A program made the position numbers and the translations under genes. Positions 26,939 through 35,767 of a stretch of 64,000 nucleotides of DNA are shown here, one piece after another. Source of the DNA: Aeriscardovia aeriphila (GTDB lineage Bacteria > Actinomycetota > Actinomycetes > Actinomycetales > Bifidobacteriaceae); assembly GCF_002259595.1 (NCBI RefSeq), contig NZ_MWWU01000002.1, positions 558,001 through 622,000 on the forward strand. Reading direction: 5' to 3'. Each line of letters opens with the position of its first letter. Position 1 is the stretch's first letter. Below the pieces are notes generated by a model. It did no database searches. It was not told where the DNA came from and worked only from the letters and a program-made list of their open reading frames with translations.

Positions 26939-28495
26939 ATGGCCGAAAACACGTCCAAGGACAATCTGCCCGTTTCCGAAAGGGTGAACAATCGTTCTCT
27001 TCGCCCGAATTCGAGCACTTTCAAAGAGTTCATGACCCAAGGTTGGCAAGCTGAAACCCCTCAGGCCAGCCCTCTGGAGTCCAGCAAGTACACTCCAGCT
27101 CGTCTGCTCAAGCTCTCTCAGGCTTTCCCTGGCGAGCGACTGGTGATTCCTGCCGGCGTTGCCAAGGTTCGCAACAATGATTGCGACTTCCGCTTCCGCC
27201 CAGACACCACTTTTGCTTACTACACCGGTTTGGGTGAGGATTACGAGCCAGGCGCTGTTCTCGTGCTCGACCCTCAAGAGCAGGCCTCTTCCACCGGCAT
27301 GCTTCACCAGCCAATCCTGTTTGTGCACGCCCGTTATGATTACCACACTCCAGAGTTCTTCCGCTCCGCTTCTTACGGCGAGTATTGGACGGGTGCACGC
27401 CCTGGCATCGCCGAATTCGGTGTGATGACCGGCCTGGAATCTCGCGACGTCAGGGAACTGGCAAGCCTGCTGGCAAAGAACGTTGGCAGCGAAGCTCATG
27501 ACGTCAAGCTGCGCGTGGTGAAGGAAGCTGACCCTCAGGTCACCGAGCTTGTGGAAAGCATCCGCGTTCACGCTGGCTTCACCGACCATGCCACCAACCA
27601 GGCAGCTGATGACGAACTGCACCAGTTCGCTGCTGAGGCTCGTATGTTCAAGGACGAGTGGGAGATTTCCGAAATGGATTCTGCCATTCATGCCACCCGC
27701 CACGGTTTCGACAACATCCTTCGCCACCTCGACAAGGCTGAGGGCAAGGAAAACGGCGAGCGCATTTTGGAAGCTGCCTTCGACTCCATCTCTCGCATTG
27801 AGGGTAACGACGTCGGCTACGGCACCATCGTCGCTTCTGGCGATGACGCTCCAACCCTCCACTGGATGCGCAACACCCACGCCGTTCAAAGCCAGGACAT
27901 GCTTCTCATCGACGCTGGCATTGAGTCCAAGGGCCTCTACACTGCTGATATCACTCGTACCTTCCCAGTCTCGGGTAAGTTCTCCCCTGTTCAGAGGAAG
28001 CTGTACGAAGCCGTTTACAAGGCTCAGCTCGCTGGCTTCGAAGCCGTTCACATCGGCGGCACTTACTCGGACATCCATCATGCTTGCATGCGCTCGCTGT
28101 GCGAGAGCTTGGCCGAGTGGGGTGTTCTGCCCGTTTCCGTTGAGGAAGCTTTGAGCCCTGAAGGCCAGCAGCATCGTCGTTGGCATGCCTGCGGTGTGGC
28201 TCACCACCTGGGTTTGGATGTGCATGATTGCGCTGAGGCTCGCTTCTCCGAGTACCAGGGTGGCACTTTTAAGCCAGGTATGATCTTCACCATCGAGCCA
28301 GGCCTTTACTTCCGTCGCAACGACCTTCTCGTTCCTGAAGAGTTCCGTGGCATTGGTATCCGCATTGAGGATGACGTTCTCATCACTGAGGATGGCCCGG
28401 TGTGGATGTCGAAGAAGTACCTGCCTTCCGCTCCTGATGATGTGGAAGCATGGATGGCTGAGCAGCGTAAGCTCGCTGGCCAGGATGTCGACTGA
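26939..28495 (+). CDS. pepP: Xaa-Pro aminopeptidase (M24B)
   Basis: A cytosolic dinuclear metallopeptidase that removes an N-terminal residue next to proline. It has the N-terminal aminopeptidase P domain and the C-terminal pita-bread fold with all five metal ligands: Asp in LLIDAGIESKG, Asp in YTADITRTF, His in AHHLGLDVHD, Glu in TIEPGLYF and Glu in RIEDDVLI. Its 518 residues are longer than E. coli PepP (441), because of an N-terminal stretch of about 65 residues. A GAAGGGA sits before the start. It may process peptides taken up by the Opp system, which is an inference. Confidence 0.94.
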   Translation: MAENTSKDNLPVSERVNNRSLRPNSSTFKEFMTQGWQAETPQASPLESSKYTPARLLKLSQAFPGERLVIPAGVAKVRNNDCDFRFRPDTTFAYYTGLGEDYEPGAVLVLDPQEQASSTGMLHQPILFVHARYDYHTPEFFRSASYGEYWTGARPGIAEFGVMTGLESRDVRELASLLAKNVGSEAHDVKLRVVKEADPQVTELVESIRVHAGFTDHATNQAADDELHQFAAEARMFKDEWEISEMDSAIHATRHGFDNILRHLDKAEGKENGERILEAAFDSISRIEGNDVGYGTIVASGDDAPTLHWMRNTHAVQSQDMLLIDAGIESKGLYTADITRTFPVSGKFSPVQRKLYEAVYKAQLAGFEAVHIGGTYSDIHHACMRSLCESLAEWGVLPVSVEEALSPEGQQHRRWHACGVAHHLGLDVHDCAEARFSEYQGGTFKPGMIFTIEPGLYFRRNDLLVPEEFRGIGIRIEDDVLITEDGPVWMSKKYLPSAPDDVEAWMAEQRKLAGQDVD

Positions 28496-28530
28496 CACTC
28501 GCTTCTTTTCACTACCTTAAGATTTTCACT

Positions 28531-28569
28531 GCGCGCTCGTCGAGGAATTTCCTGTCGGGCGCGCTTTTG
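28531..28569 (+). terminator. Probable terminator after pepP
   Basis: The stem GCGCGC (28531-28536) with GCGCGC (28559-28564) holds an inner AGGAA/TTTCCT stem and is followed by TTTTGTAT. It lies 35 bases after the pepP stop and just before the Nudix gene. Confidence 0.65.
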
Positions 28570-28595
28570 TATACCCGCCCGTTCAGACTGAAAGT

Positions 28596-29105
28596 ATGGC
28601 AACTCCACAATTTATTCTTGATTTACGCGAAAAAATCGGCCACGCTCCCCTGTGGCTGATGGGTATTACCGCTGTGGTGCGCGATGAGCAAGGCCGCTAC
28701 CTTTTGGGCAGGCGTGCCGACACGGGTGAATGGGCTTTCACCTATGGCATTATTGAGCCGGCCGAAGAGCCTGCAATTACTGCCATTCGCGAAGTGAAGG
28801 AAGAGACCGGCCTCGACGTTGAGGTCACCGCGCTCGTGGCTGTCACCTCGTCTTCTCGTATGCTGACCTACGCCAATGGTGACAAGGCGCAATATATGGA
28901 CCACATGTTTGAAGCTCGCCTCGCTCCTGGCTCCTCGCATCTGGCTTCCACACCTGATGGAGAAAACCTGAATTCGGGCTGGTTTGCGCAAGAGAGCTTC
29001 CCTGATAATCTTGCGGCATCGACCAAGGAAAGATTAGCACTTTACAAGCGCTGGCTTGCTCAAGGAGAAGACCTCTCCCACCGCCCGGCACTGTTCAGAA
29101 GCTGA
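28596..29105 (+). CDS. Nudix hydrolase
   Basis: A 169-residue nucleoside-diphosphate-X hydrolase. The Nudix box (G-x5-E-x7-REVKEETGL) spans about residues 49-72, from GIIEPAEEP to REVKEETGLDV. The preceding segment LWLMGITAVVRDEQGRYLLGRRADTGEWAF resembles ADP-ribose or mutator-type hydrolases, but the substrate cannot be called from sequence. It is convergent with the ROK regulator, with only 14 bases between their stop codons. Confidence 0.88.
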   Translation: MATPQFILDLREKIGHAPLWLMGITAVVRDEQGRYLLGRRADTGEWAFTYGIIEPAEEPAITAIREVKEETGLDVEVTALVAVTSSSRMLTYANGDKAQYMDHMFEARLAPGSSHLASTPDGENLNSGWFAQESFPDNLAASTKERLALYKRWLAQGEDLSHRPALFRS

Positions 29106-29119
29106 AGGCAGGGCGGCAA

Positions 29120-30370
29120 TTACTCAGCTTTGCGCTCGGCCTGCGGCAAGAACTGGCGAGGGTGATCAATAAACTGGCGCAAACCCACCTGGGCTGCACC
29201 CACCAGCGCCGAATGCTCCGGGACAGCCGAAGTGAGAACGCGAACCTTCACGCTCGCGCTGCCGATAATCTGGTCTTGAATGCCAGCTTGCAAGCGAGGG
29301 GCGAGGGAACCGGAAAGCTCGGACCACAAGCCGCCCAGAACAATCGTGTCAATGTCGACAACATTCACCACAGACGCGAGCACCGAAGTCAGCGCGTTGA
29401 GGCCTGCGTAGATGGCTGCCGCAGCCTGAGAATCTCCCTGCTGCCAGCGAGAAATGAGGTCGAGGGCGAAAGCGCGCTCCGCAGAATGCTCGTGCGTCGT
29501 GATGCCCGCAGCCTCTACCAGCGCGCGGCGGCCCGCAAGCGTTTCCAAGCAGCCGGTACGCCCACACGTGCAGTGAACGCCATGAGGGTCGACTTGCATG
29601 TGGCCAATCTCACCTGCGAAACCATGCTGGCCAGCTTCCAAATGCCCATCGCGAACCAGAGCGCCACCAATGCCAACGTCGGTTGAGATGAAAATAAACG
29701 AGTCACTCGGGCCGAGCTGGTCGGAGTCAGGGTCGTGAACCGTTGCAAAACCAGGGATTTGGGCGATGGCAGCAACATTAGCCTCGTTATAGGCGTGAGC
29801 GTGGAGGCGGCGGACCACGGCAAACTGGCTCAAGTCGAGGTCAGTCCAGCCGAGGTTGCGGGCAAAGAGAAGCTTGTTCTCCCCCTCCACCAAGCCAGGC
29901 AATGCCAAGCCTGCTCCACACAACTGATAGCCTTCGTCCTTGAGGAAGGCTTCGGCGGGGCGAACCATACGGTCAAGTTCGGCGAAGATGGTGGCCGGGT
30001 CAGTGTCGATCATGGCTTTGCTGATCCACTCGGAACGCACGATGGTGCCGGAAATGTCGAGAATCAGGTAGCCGTAACCGTCGGTGTTAATCTGAAGGCC
30101 AATTCCAGCCCAACGGTGAGGCACGAAGGCGAGAGGTGTTGCCGGGCGGCCGAAGCCACTATTGGGCTCGGAGGTGGGTGTCATTTGTTGCAACACTTGG
30201 GCTTGAATGAGCATGTCGGTCAGCAGCGACATGGCGGCTTTCGTCAGCCCGGTTTTTTGAGCGAGTTGAGCGCGCGAGAGTGGTGAGCCGTGGCCTAACA
30301 GGGTTTGCATCACAATCGAGAGATTATGTTCACGCAGGTTGTCCTGGTTAATCGTTTTCATCCGTGCCAT
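29120..30370 (-). CDS. xylR: ROK-family transcriptional repressor, XylR-like
   Basis: The protein has an N-terminal winged helix-turn-helix (about residues 10-70, SPLSRAQLAQKTGLTKAAMSLLTDML) and a C-terminal ROK sugar-kinase-like domain with the zinc-binding CTCGRTGCLE near residue 270 and HMQVDPHGVHC. It is divergent from xylB and close to xylA. Its own upstream region carries the operator at 30446-30466, just downstream of a CATAAT -10 box, consistent with autorepression. A near copy overlaps the xylA promoter. The role as xylose-responsive repressor is inferred from family, context and operator match. The name XylR is provisional. Confidence 0.85.
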   Translation of the reverse strand: MARMKTINQDNLREHNLSIVMQTLLGHGSPLSRAQLAQKTGLTKAAMSLLTDMLIQAQVLQQMTPTSEPNSGFGRPATPLAFVPHRWAGIGLQINTDGYGYLILDISGTIVRSEWISKAMIDTDPATIFAELDRMVRPAEAFLKDEGYQLCGAGLALPGLVEGENKLLFARNLGWTDLDLSQFAVVRRLHAHAYNEANVAAIAQIPGFATVHDPDSDQLGPSDSFIFISTDVGIGGALVRDGHLEAGQHGFAGEIGHMQVDPHGVHCTCGRTGCLETLAGRRALVEAAGITTHEHSAERAFALDLISRWQQGDSQAAAAIYAGLNALTSVLASVVNVVDIDTIVLGGLWSELSGSLAPRLQAGIQDQIIGSASVKVRVLTSAVPEHSALVGAAQVGLRQFIDHPRQFLPQAERKAE

Positions 30371-30445
30371 ATCTGCCCTACTCGTGTGTGGTTGGTTGCG
30401 TGCGTTACTCGCATTTCCGGTTGCTCGTGCCGCCGCTCGACTGGA

Positions 30446-30466
30446 CTTAGTTCAGTGCTTTAACTA
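30446..30466. promoter_or_regulatory. ROK/XylR operator
   Basis: The inverted repeat TAGTT-N9-AACTA is contained in TAGTTCAGTGCTTTAACTA, as expected for ROK repressors of the XylR type. It matches the sequence at the xylA promoter in 16 of 21 positions. A weaker version ending TTTTAACTA lies at about 30525-30545 toward xylB. Confidence 0.65.
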
Positions 30467-30548
30467 TTATGGTATCAGCATGGAACCAAGGGTTCCACGC
30501 CATACAACTAGCTTTTAGCTCAAGTATAGGTGCGCATTTTAACTAAGT

Positions 30549-30697
30549 CGAATGCCTGTCAGTGCTGCTCGACAGGGTTGCCGAGCCCAGTGGTAGCGCA
30601 ACGGTATTCCCAGTGAGGTATCGCTTCAGCGTTGACCTTCTGGGTGGGCTGAAGCGCTTGACTGGCAAGGCCAGCCTACTTGAGGGAAAGGATTGCT
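30549..30697 (+). promoter_or_regulatory. Structured leader before xylB
   Basis: Several inverted repeats follow each other ahead of the xylB start: CCTGTC with GACAGG (30553-30574), GTTGC with GCAAC, CGCTTCAGC with GCTGAAGCG, and CTGGC-AAG-GCCAG before the ribosome binding site. CCCAG can also pair with CTGGG in a competing fold. This suggests a folded 5' leader RNA. I do not recognise a riboswitch class. It could also be DNA-level operator structure. Confidence 0.45.
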
Positions 30698-32275
30698 ATG
30701 AGCAGTGAGAAAGTGCTCGTTGCGGGCGTAGATACGTCGACACAATCATGCAAGGTGCGCGTGAGCGATGCTGCTACCGGCGCTCTCGTACGCATGGGCG
30801 TTGCCAAGCATCCCGATGGAACATCGGTAAATCCGCAAGCATGGTGGGATGCCTACCAGGAGGCTGTAGCTCAGATTGGTGGGCTCGATGATGTTGCCGC
30901 TCTTTCGGTAGGCGGCCAGCAGCATGGCATGGTATTGCTCGATGACCATGGCCGTGTGATTCGTGATGCTCTGCTGTGGAATGACACTCGTTCGGCCGAA
31001 CAGGCTGAAAAGCTCATCGTTGAGCTCGGTGAAGAGGCTCTGGCTACAGAAGGTAAGGCAGACGAAGCCCCAGCCGACTCCGACACCAACACCCCAGCCG
31101 ACCCCGACGCTGTTCATGCTCGCGGCATCCGCGAATGGGTTCACGCCGTAGGCACCTCACTCATCGCCTCCATCACCATCACTAAGGTGCGCTGGGTAGC
31201 AGAAAACGAGCCAGAAAATGCTCGCCGTATCGCCGCCATCTGCCTGCCTCATGATTGGCTGACCTGGCGTATCGCTGGTTACGGCCCACAAGCAAGCGCT
31301 GAGGAAGGCTTGAAGGCGCTCTCTCACCTCACCACCGACCGTTCTGACGCTTCTGGCACCGGCTACTTTGACCCTGCTACCAATCAGTACCGTCGCGACT
31401 TGCTCGCTAAGGCACTTCTCGGCACGGTTGACGCGCAGAAGGTGATCCTTCCTGAAGTGATCTCCCCTGCTGGTATTGCTGGCACAGCCGATCCTGCTCA
31501 GGCGGGCAAGAACGTCGAGGGCGGCTGCGTGCTCGGCGCTGGCGGTGGCGATAACGCCATGGCAAGCTTCGGCCTGTCGATGGGCGCTGGCGATGTGAGC
31601 ATTTCGCTGGGCACCTCTGGTGTTGCTGCAGCCGTGAGCCCAACGCCAGCCTATGATGACACGGGCGCCGTGAACGGTTTTGCTGACGCTTCCGGCCAGT
31701 TCCTGCCTCTGGCCTGCACGATCAACGCTTCTCGTATTACCAACGCTGGCTGCCAGATGCTGGGCACAAGCTTTGATGAGTTTGCTGAGCTCGCTTTTCA
31801 GGCTCAGCCTGGTGCTCAAGGTGTGACGCTGGTGCCGTTCTTCGATGGTGAGCGCACTCCGAACCGTCCGACGGCTTCTGCTCGTTTGGAGGGTATGAAC
31901 CTTGCCAACACCACTCGTGAGAATATTGCTCGCGCCTTCGTGGAGGCCCTGCTGTGCACGCAGCGCGATTGCTTGGAGGATGTGCGCGCGCTGGGCGTTC
32001 CAGTTCGCCGTTTGCTCCTGATCGGTGGTGGCGCCCGTTCCGCTGCCGTTCGTAAGCTGGGCCCGTCGATTTTGGGTATGGAGGTTTCCGTTCCCCACAC
32101 TGATGAGTACGTCGCTATTGGTGCTGCTCGTCAGGCTGCTTGGGCTCTGGCAACTTCTTCTGATCCCAAGGCTCAGGCTCCTGCTTGGCCAGTGGAAATC
32201 GACGAGGTCTACCCTGCTACTGATGTTGAGGTTGGCGAGAAGGTATATCGCCAGTACGTCTCTCATCGTGGCTAA
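30698..32275 (+). CDS. xylB: Xylulokinase
   Basis: A FGGY-family sugar kinase that phosphorylates D-xylulose to xylulose 5-phosphate, the entry point to the phosphoketolase path. The phosphate-1 motif VAGVDTSTQSCKV, the sugar-binding region HGMVLLDDHGRVIRDALLWND, and the C-terminal ATPase motif LLLIGGGARSAAVRK are present. I chose the ATG at 30698 with AAAGGA five bases before it; the frame starts six codons earlier. The protein has an unusual Asp/Pro/Thr-rich insert (about residues 115-140). The gene lies opposite to the ROK repressor and convergent to xylA. Confidence 0.93.
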   Translation: MSSEKVLVAGVDTSTQSCKVRVSDAATGALVRMGVAKHPDGTSVNPQAWWDAYQEAVAQIGGLDDVAALSVGGQQHGMVLLDDHGRVIRDALLWNDTRSAEQAEKLIVELGEEALATEGKADEAPADSDTNTPADPDAVHARGIREWVHAVGTSLIASITITKVRWVAENEPENARRIAAICLPHDWLTWRIAGYGPQASAEEGLKALSHLTTDRSDASGTGYFDPATNQYRRDLLAKALLGTVDAQKVILPEVISPAGIAGTADPAQAGKNVEGGCVLGAGGGDNAMASFGLSMGAGDVSISLGTSGVAAAVSPTPAYDDTGAVNGFADASGQFLPLACTINASRITNAGCQMLGTSFDEFAELAFQAQPGAQGVTLVPFFDGERTPNRPTASARLEGMNLANTTRENIARAFVEALLCTQRDCLEDVRALGVPVRRLLLIGGGARSAAVRKLGPSILGMEVSVPHTDEYVAIGAARQAAWALATSSDPKAQAPAWPVEIDEVYPATDVEVGEKVYRQYVSHRG

Positions 32276-32337
32276 GCGCTTAAGATTATCACTGCGCTGA
32301 ACACTGTCCATACTGATAATCTCGTGCTACTTATTCC

Positions 32338-32362
32338 GCCCGGAGTTCCTCCGGGCTTTTTT
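32338..32362 (+). terminator. Terminator of xylB
   Basis: A perfect 8-bp stem, GCCCGGAG with CTCCGGGC, with a TTC loop and a six-T tail, 62 bases after the xylB stop. Confidence 0.93.
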
Positions 32363-32450
32363 GTTGCCACAAAGCTAGCGCTCGCCGAAGCGAAAGGCGC
32401 GATGGCTGTTGTAACACGGAAACTATTCCAGCGCAGTGAAAATCTGGGTA

Positions 32451-32491
32451 TAAAAAAGCTCCCAACCCCTCGCACATAGGGTTGAGAGCTA
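32451..32491 (-). terminator. Terminator of xylA
   Basis: A hairpin of AGCTCCCAACCC with GGGTTGAGAGCT (one mismatch) at 32457-32490. On the minus strand it is followed by a TTTTTT run. It lies 46 bases after the xylA stop and faces the xylB terminator. Confidence 0.88.
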
Positions 32492-32536
32492 AAGCCTAAG
32501 AATTTAGGCTTGGTATTTCAGGAGAAAGAGTAAAAC

Positions 32537-33883
32537 TCAGGCTTCGCGAAGAGCATCGATCATGTAGTTATTGATCGTTGCCATCACGGACTCGAGGTGA
32601 TCAGACTTGTTACCTGCAACAAGCTGCTCTTCAGTCATGTCGAGAACACGAGACTCGAGGGACTCCAAGGTCTCCTTGTGCTCTTCGATAGCCTTGCCTT
32701 CTGGAGTGTTCCACGAAGCATAGCGATCGTCGAGGAGGTTCTCGATGAAGTGATCCTGGTGCATCTTGTCAGCAACCAGCAGGCCAGCTGCGTAAGAATC
32801 CATACCAGCGATGTGAGAGCGGAACAGATCCTCTGGGTCGAAGGAGGTACGACGTGGCTTTGCATCGAAGTTCAGGCCACCCTTTGGACCGATGGAGCCA
32901 GCGCGCATAACCTCCCACATCACCTGAGTGGTGTCGTAGAGGTCAACGGGGAACTCATCCATATCCCAACCGACGAACTTGTTGCCCTGGTTGGCGTCGA
33001 GAGAGCCGAGCTTGTCAGCGTCGACGGCGGTACGAACTTCCTCACCATAGGAGTGGCGAGCGAGGTTGGCGTGGTTGCCCTCGATGTTCATACGGAAGAA
33101 GTCGAGGTCGTAAGTCTTGATGAAGTTGAGAGCCGCAGCCACATCCCAATCGTACTGGTGGGTGGTTGGCTCCTGTGGCTTTGGCTCGATCAGGAACTGA
33201 GCGTCCAGGCCGATCTTCTCAGCATATTCGTGGCACATGCGGAACCACTCAGCCATGTGGTCCTGCTCGCGCTTAACGTCGGTATTCCACAGGGATTCCC
33301 AACCTTCGCGGCCGCCCCAGAACACGTAGTTCTCAGCACCGAGGCGCTTAGCGATTTCGAGGGACTTACGCTGCTGGCCGGCAACATACTCGAAGATGTG
33401 ACGGTTTGGAGCAGTGGAAGCGCCACGAACGAAGCGCTTGTCGGTGAAGGTATCGCAGGTGTTCCACAGCAGCTTGATGCCGGTGGCCTTCATGTTCTCT
33501 TCGATCTTGTCGATCACTGCGTCGAGGTTCTTGTCGGTCTCGCGCAGGGTATCGCCTTCTGGAGCAACGTTGCGATCATGGAAGCAGAAGTACTCAACGC
33601 CGAGCTTGCTCATAAACTCGAAGGCGTAATCAACGAGAGCCAAGGAAGCATCCAGTGGCTTGGAATAAGTGTTCTTATGCCATGGACGAATAGCGGTTGG
33701 GTCACCGAAGTTATCGTTGAGCTGAGCGTTGAAGGTGTGCCAGTACGCAACAGCGAAACGCAGCCAGTCCTTCATCTTCTTGCCGGCGACAACGCGCTCT
33801 GGGTCATAGTAATGGAAGCCGAGGCCTTCTGCTGGGTTCTCGGTGCCAACAAATGGAATCTTATCAACGTTCCACAGATCCAT
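32537..33883 (-). CDS. xylA: Xylose isomerase
   Basis: The enzyme converts D-xylose to D-xylulose. It has the motifs [44 protein letters not shown] and the metal site [17 protein letters not shown]. An open frame begins at 34015, but the promoter (33969-33997) and operator lie inside that extension. I therefore start at the ATG at 33883 ([13 protein letters not shown]), 448 residues, which matches the normal family start. The ribosome site is the GAAGGG ten bases upstream. Product goes to xylulokinase next door. Confidence 0.96.
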   Translation of the reverse strand: MDLWNVDKIPFVGTENPAEGLGFHYYDPERVVAGKKMKDWLRFAVAYWHTFNAQLNDNFGDPTAIRPWHKNTYSKPLDASLALVDYAFEFMSKLGVEYFCFHDRNVAPEGDTLRETDKNLDAVIDKIEENMKATGIKLLWNTCDTFTDKRFVRGASTAPNRHIFEYVAGQQRKSLEIAKRLGAENYVFWGGREGWESLWNTDVKREQDHMAEWFRMCHEYAEKIGLDAQFLIEPKPQEPTTHQYDWDVAAALNFIKTYDLDFFRMNIEGNHANLARHSYGEEVRTAVDADKLGSLDANQGNKFVGWDMDEFPVDLYDTTQVMWEVMRAGSIGPKGGLNFDAKPRRTSFDPEDLFRSHIAGMDSYAAGLLVADKMHQDHFIENLLDDRYASWNTPEGKAIEEHKETLESLESRVLDMTEEQLVAGNKSDHLESVMATINNYMIDALREA

Positions 33884-33968
33884 AATTCTGCCCTTCGTAG
33901 TGTTGGAGTCTGCTTTGACTTCAACAAGCTTTCCTGTGTGCTTCGCCTTGGAAGCTTGGACATCTCCT

Positions 33969-34010
33969 ATTGTGGAGTCAGGCCTCGACTTTGTCAAGTG
34001 TTTTAACTTA
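33969..34010 (-). promoter_or_regulatory. xylA promoter with overlapping XylR operator
   Basis: On the minus strand TTGACA (33992-33997) and CACAAT (33969-33974) are exactly 17 bases apart. The operator copy TGTCAAGTGTTTTAACTT overlaps the -35 box (33990-34010) and resembles the site at 30446. A repressor bound here would block RNA polymerase. Transcription would start near 33962, inside the longer open frame. Confidence 0.75.
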
Positions 34011-34289
34011 ATCACCTCTTCAGGCGTTTCCCTACCCAGATTTCCACTGCAATTACAAGCTTTCCCGACATAGTTAGTTGCTTGTACTATATGGCGGGAT
34101 TATCACTGCGCACTCCTCGATCATTGCGTGCGAGGCCTTCGCCCGCCACTGCACGCAAGCCAGCGCGAGCGGGCAATGCTTAAGCTGCGCGTGACACAGC
34201 GTGACAATCTCGAGGTGTACAGAGCCCTACAAAAGGGGTGAGAAAGGAGAAACTTGGGCAAAAAGTGAGGTTTTCTGCGGTGTTTTGGG

Positions 34290-34318
34290 TTGAAAGTAAA
34301 AGTTTTGCGCGGAATAAT
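34290..34318 (+). promoter_or_regulatory. Promoter of the fructokinase gene
   Basis: TTGAAA (34290-34295) and AATAAT (34313-34318) with a 17-base spacer match consensus in five of six positions each. A leader of about 100 bases follows. Near its end a small hairpin GCTTGC-AATAGG-GCAAGC (34389-34406) followed by CTTTTAT lies just before the ribosome binding site and may attenuate expression. Confidence 0.7.
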
Positions 34319-34425
34319 GGGAAACGCCGATCCTTAAACCAGCTGATTGGGCGGTTGCGTCGTAAGGAGTCAGCGCCAGTGCACAAATGCTTGCAATAGG
34401 GCAAGCCTTTTATAGAGGAGATTCT

Positions 34426-35340
34426 ATGAAACAGAAGCCGATTGTCCTCAGCGTTGGTGAGATCCTGTGGGATATGCTCCCAGCGGGTAAGAGGGCTGGC
34501 GGTGCGCCGACGAACTTCGTATACCACGCCACAATGAACGGTGGTGACGGCTATGCGATTTCCGCAGTCGGCAACGATCAGCTCGGCGATGAGCTCGCTG
34601 GTGAAGTCCACTCCCACCACATTTCCGCTATTTTGCAGCACAACTCCTACCCAACCGGCACCACTCATGCCAAGCTGGATAAGGAAGGCGTGCCACAGTG
34701 GAGCATCACCCAGAACGTAGCATGGGACCACATTCGCTTGAACCATGACCTCTCCGACATGGTGTCCGGCGCCGATGCCGTGTGCTTCGGCACTCTCGCA
34801 CTGCGCAACCCAGAGAGCCGTGAGACTATCCTCTCCCTGCTGCACGATTGCAAGCCAAGCGCCATCCGCTACTTCGACATCAACATTCGTGAGCAGTACT
34901 ACTCCAAGGAACTCATCCAGGAGCTTCTCGAGCTGTCCTCCGTCTTCAAGATCAACGACGACGAGCTTGAAATTCTTCGCCCAATGTTCAACCTGCCAGA
35001 GGGCGACGAGGAAGCTTGCAAGTGGTTCATCAACACCTACTCTCTCGACTATGTGATCCTGACCGCAGGTGCAAAGTACTCCATCGTCGCTTCCAAGACG
35101 GAGTTGAGCAAGTTCTACACTCCTAAGGTTCCTGTCGTCGACACCGTCGGCGCTGGCGATGCCTTCTCTGGCGTGTTCACCATGGGCATTTTGGAAGGCC
35201 GCTCCCTGCGTGAAGCTCACCGTGCTGCTGTCAACACTGCAGCTTACGTGTGCACCCAGAATGGCGCTTGGCCAGATTACCCAGAGGAGATTCCTGACTA
35301 CGCTGCTTCCGTTCCTGAGAACGAGCTGCCACAGGAGTGA
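34426..35340 (+). CDS. PfkB-family carbohydrate kinase, probable fructokinase
   Basis: A ribokinase-fold sugar kinase of 304 residues. The N-terminal VGEILWDMLPAGKRAGGAPTNFVYHA binds the sugar, and the C-terminal signature DTVGAGDAFSGVF carries the catalytic Asp and anion hole. The start at 34426 has GAGGAG five bases upstream; 13 codons further upstream are open but unlikely to be used. The pattern around GGAPTNFVYH suggests fructokinase, as in many bifidobacteria. Another hexose or ketose is possible. It follows the xylA region but has its own promoter. Confidence 0.87.
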   Translation: MKQKPIVLSVGEILWDMLPAGKRAGGAPTNFVYHATMNGGDGYAISAVGNDQLGDELAGEVHSHHISAILQHNSYPTGTTHAKLDKEGVPQWSITQNVAWDHIRLNHDLSDMVSGADAVCFGTLALRNPESRETILSLLHDCKPSAIRYFDINIREQYYSKELIQELLELSSVFKINDDELEILRPMFNLPEGDEEACKWFINTYSLDYVILTAGAKYSIVASKTELSKFYTPKVPVVDTVGAGDAFSGVFTMGILEGRSLREAHRAAVNTAAYVCTQNGAWPDYPEEIPDYAASVPENELPQE

Positions 35341-35390
35341 GGAGAAATAACTCCTTCCAAGTTTTCATTCGTTGTTGAATGAAGCAGAAA

Positions 35391-35441
35391 TAGGGCTTTA
35401 TCGCTGCACTGAGCGGCGGTGAAGCCCTTTCATTTACCTTT
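35391..35441 (+). terminator. Terminator of the fructokinase gene
   Basis: The stem AGGGCTT with AAGCCCT (about 35392-35436) surrounds an inner CGCT/AGCG stem and is followed by TTTCATTT. It lies just after the fructokinase stop. Confidence 0.65.
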
Positions 35442-35658
35442 TATCAATTTATCTCTCATCTTTTTTGATTTATCTTTTCATTTCTATTTTCAGTAATCTT
35501 TTTGTAAGGTTTGCGTGAAGTGTGGAGGCCAGGAATGACACTCGCATGACCTGGCCTACACATGCTCTTAACACAGTCGGGTTAGCATCGGAGACTAAAC
35601 AGTTAACCATGAAAGAAGAAACGACTAACCGACTTCCTCCCCCTGCTTCCGAGACACG

Positions 35659-35687
35659 TTGACATGACGCCGACCTCGCGCTATTAC
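35659..35687 (+). promoter_or_regulatory. mntH promoter
   Basis: TTGACA (35659-35664) and TATTAC (35682-35687) are 17 bases apart, about 75 bases before the mntH start. The inverted repeat CGCGCTATTACCGCGCG overlaps the -10 box and may be an operator, for example for a metal regulator. Two larger hairpins lie further upstream (35526-35557 and 35575-35634). Confidence 0.7.
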
Positions 35688-35767
35688 CGCGCGGATAGAT
35701 GTGCCTCGGACGTGGGTGAAGTGCGCCTATTGGCACCTGAAGCCTGGCATGGTCGAATGAGGACAAG

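Noticed and set aside
26903-28498. 531-codon frame opposite pepP
   Set aside because: Shadow of the aminopeptidase gene; all five metal ligands of PepP are on the plus strand.
30575-30640. tRNA-like stretch in the xylB leader
   Set aside because: The CCAGTGGTAGCGC segment resembles a D-arm, but no T-arm GGTTC, anticodon arm or acceptor stem can be formed.
32597-34006. 469-codon frame opposite xylA
   Set aside because: Shadow of xylA; composition of the translation is unlike a folded protein and it crosses the xylA promoter.
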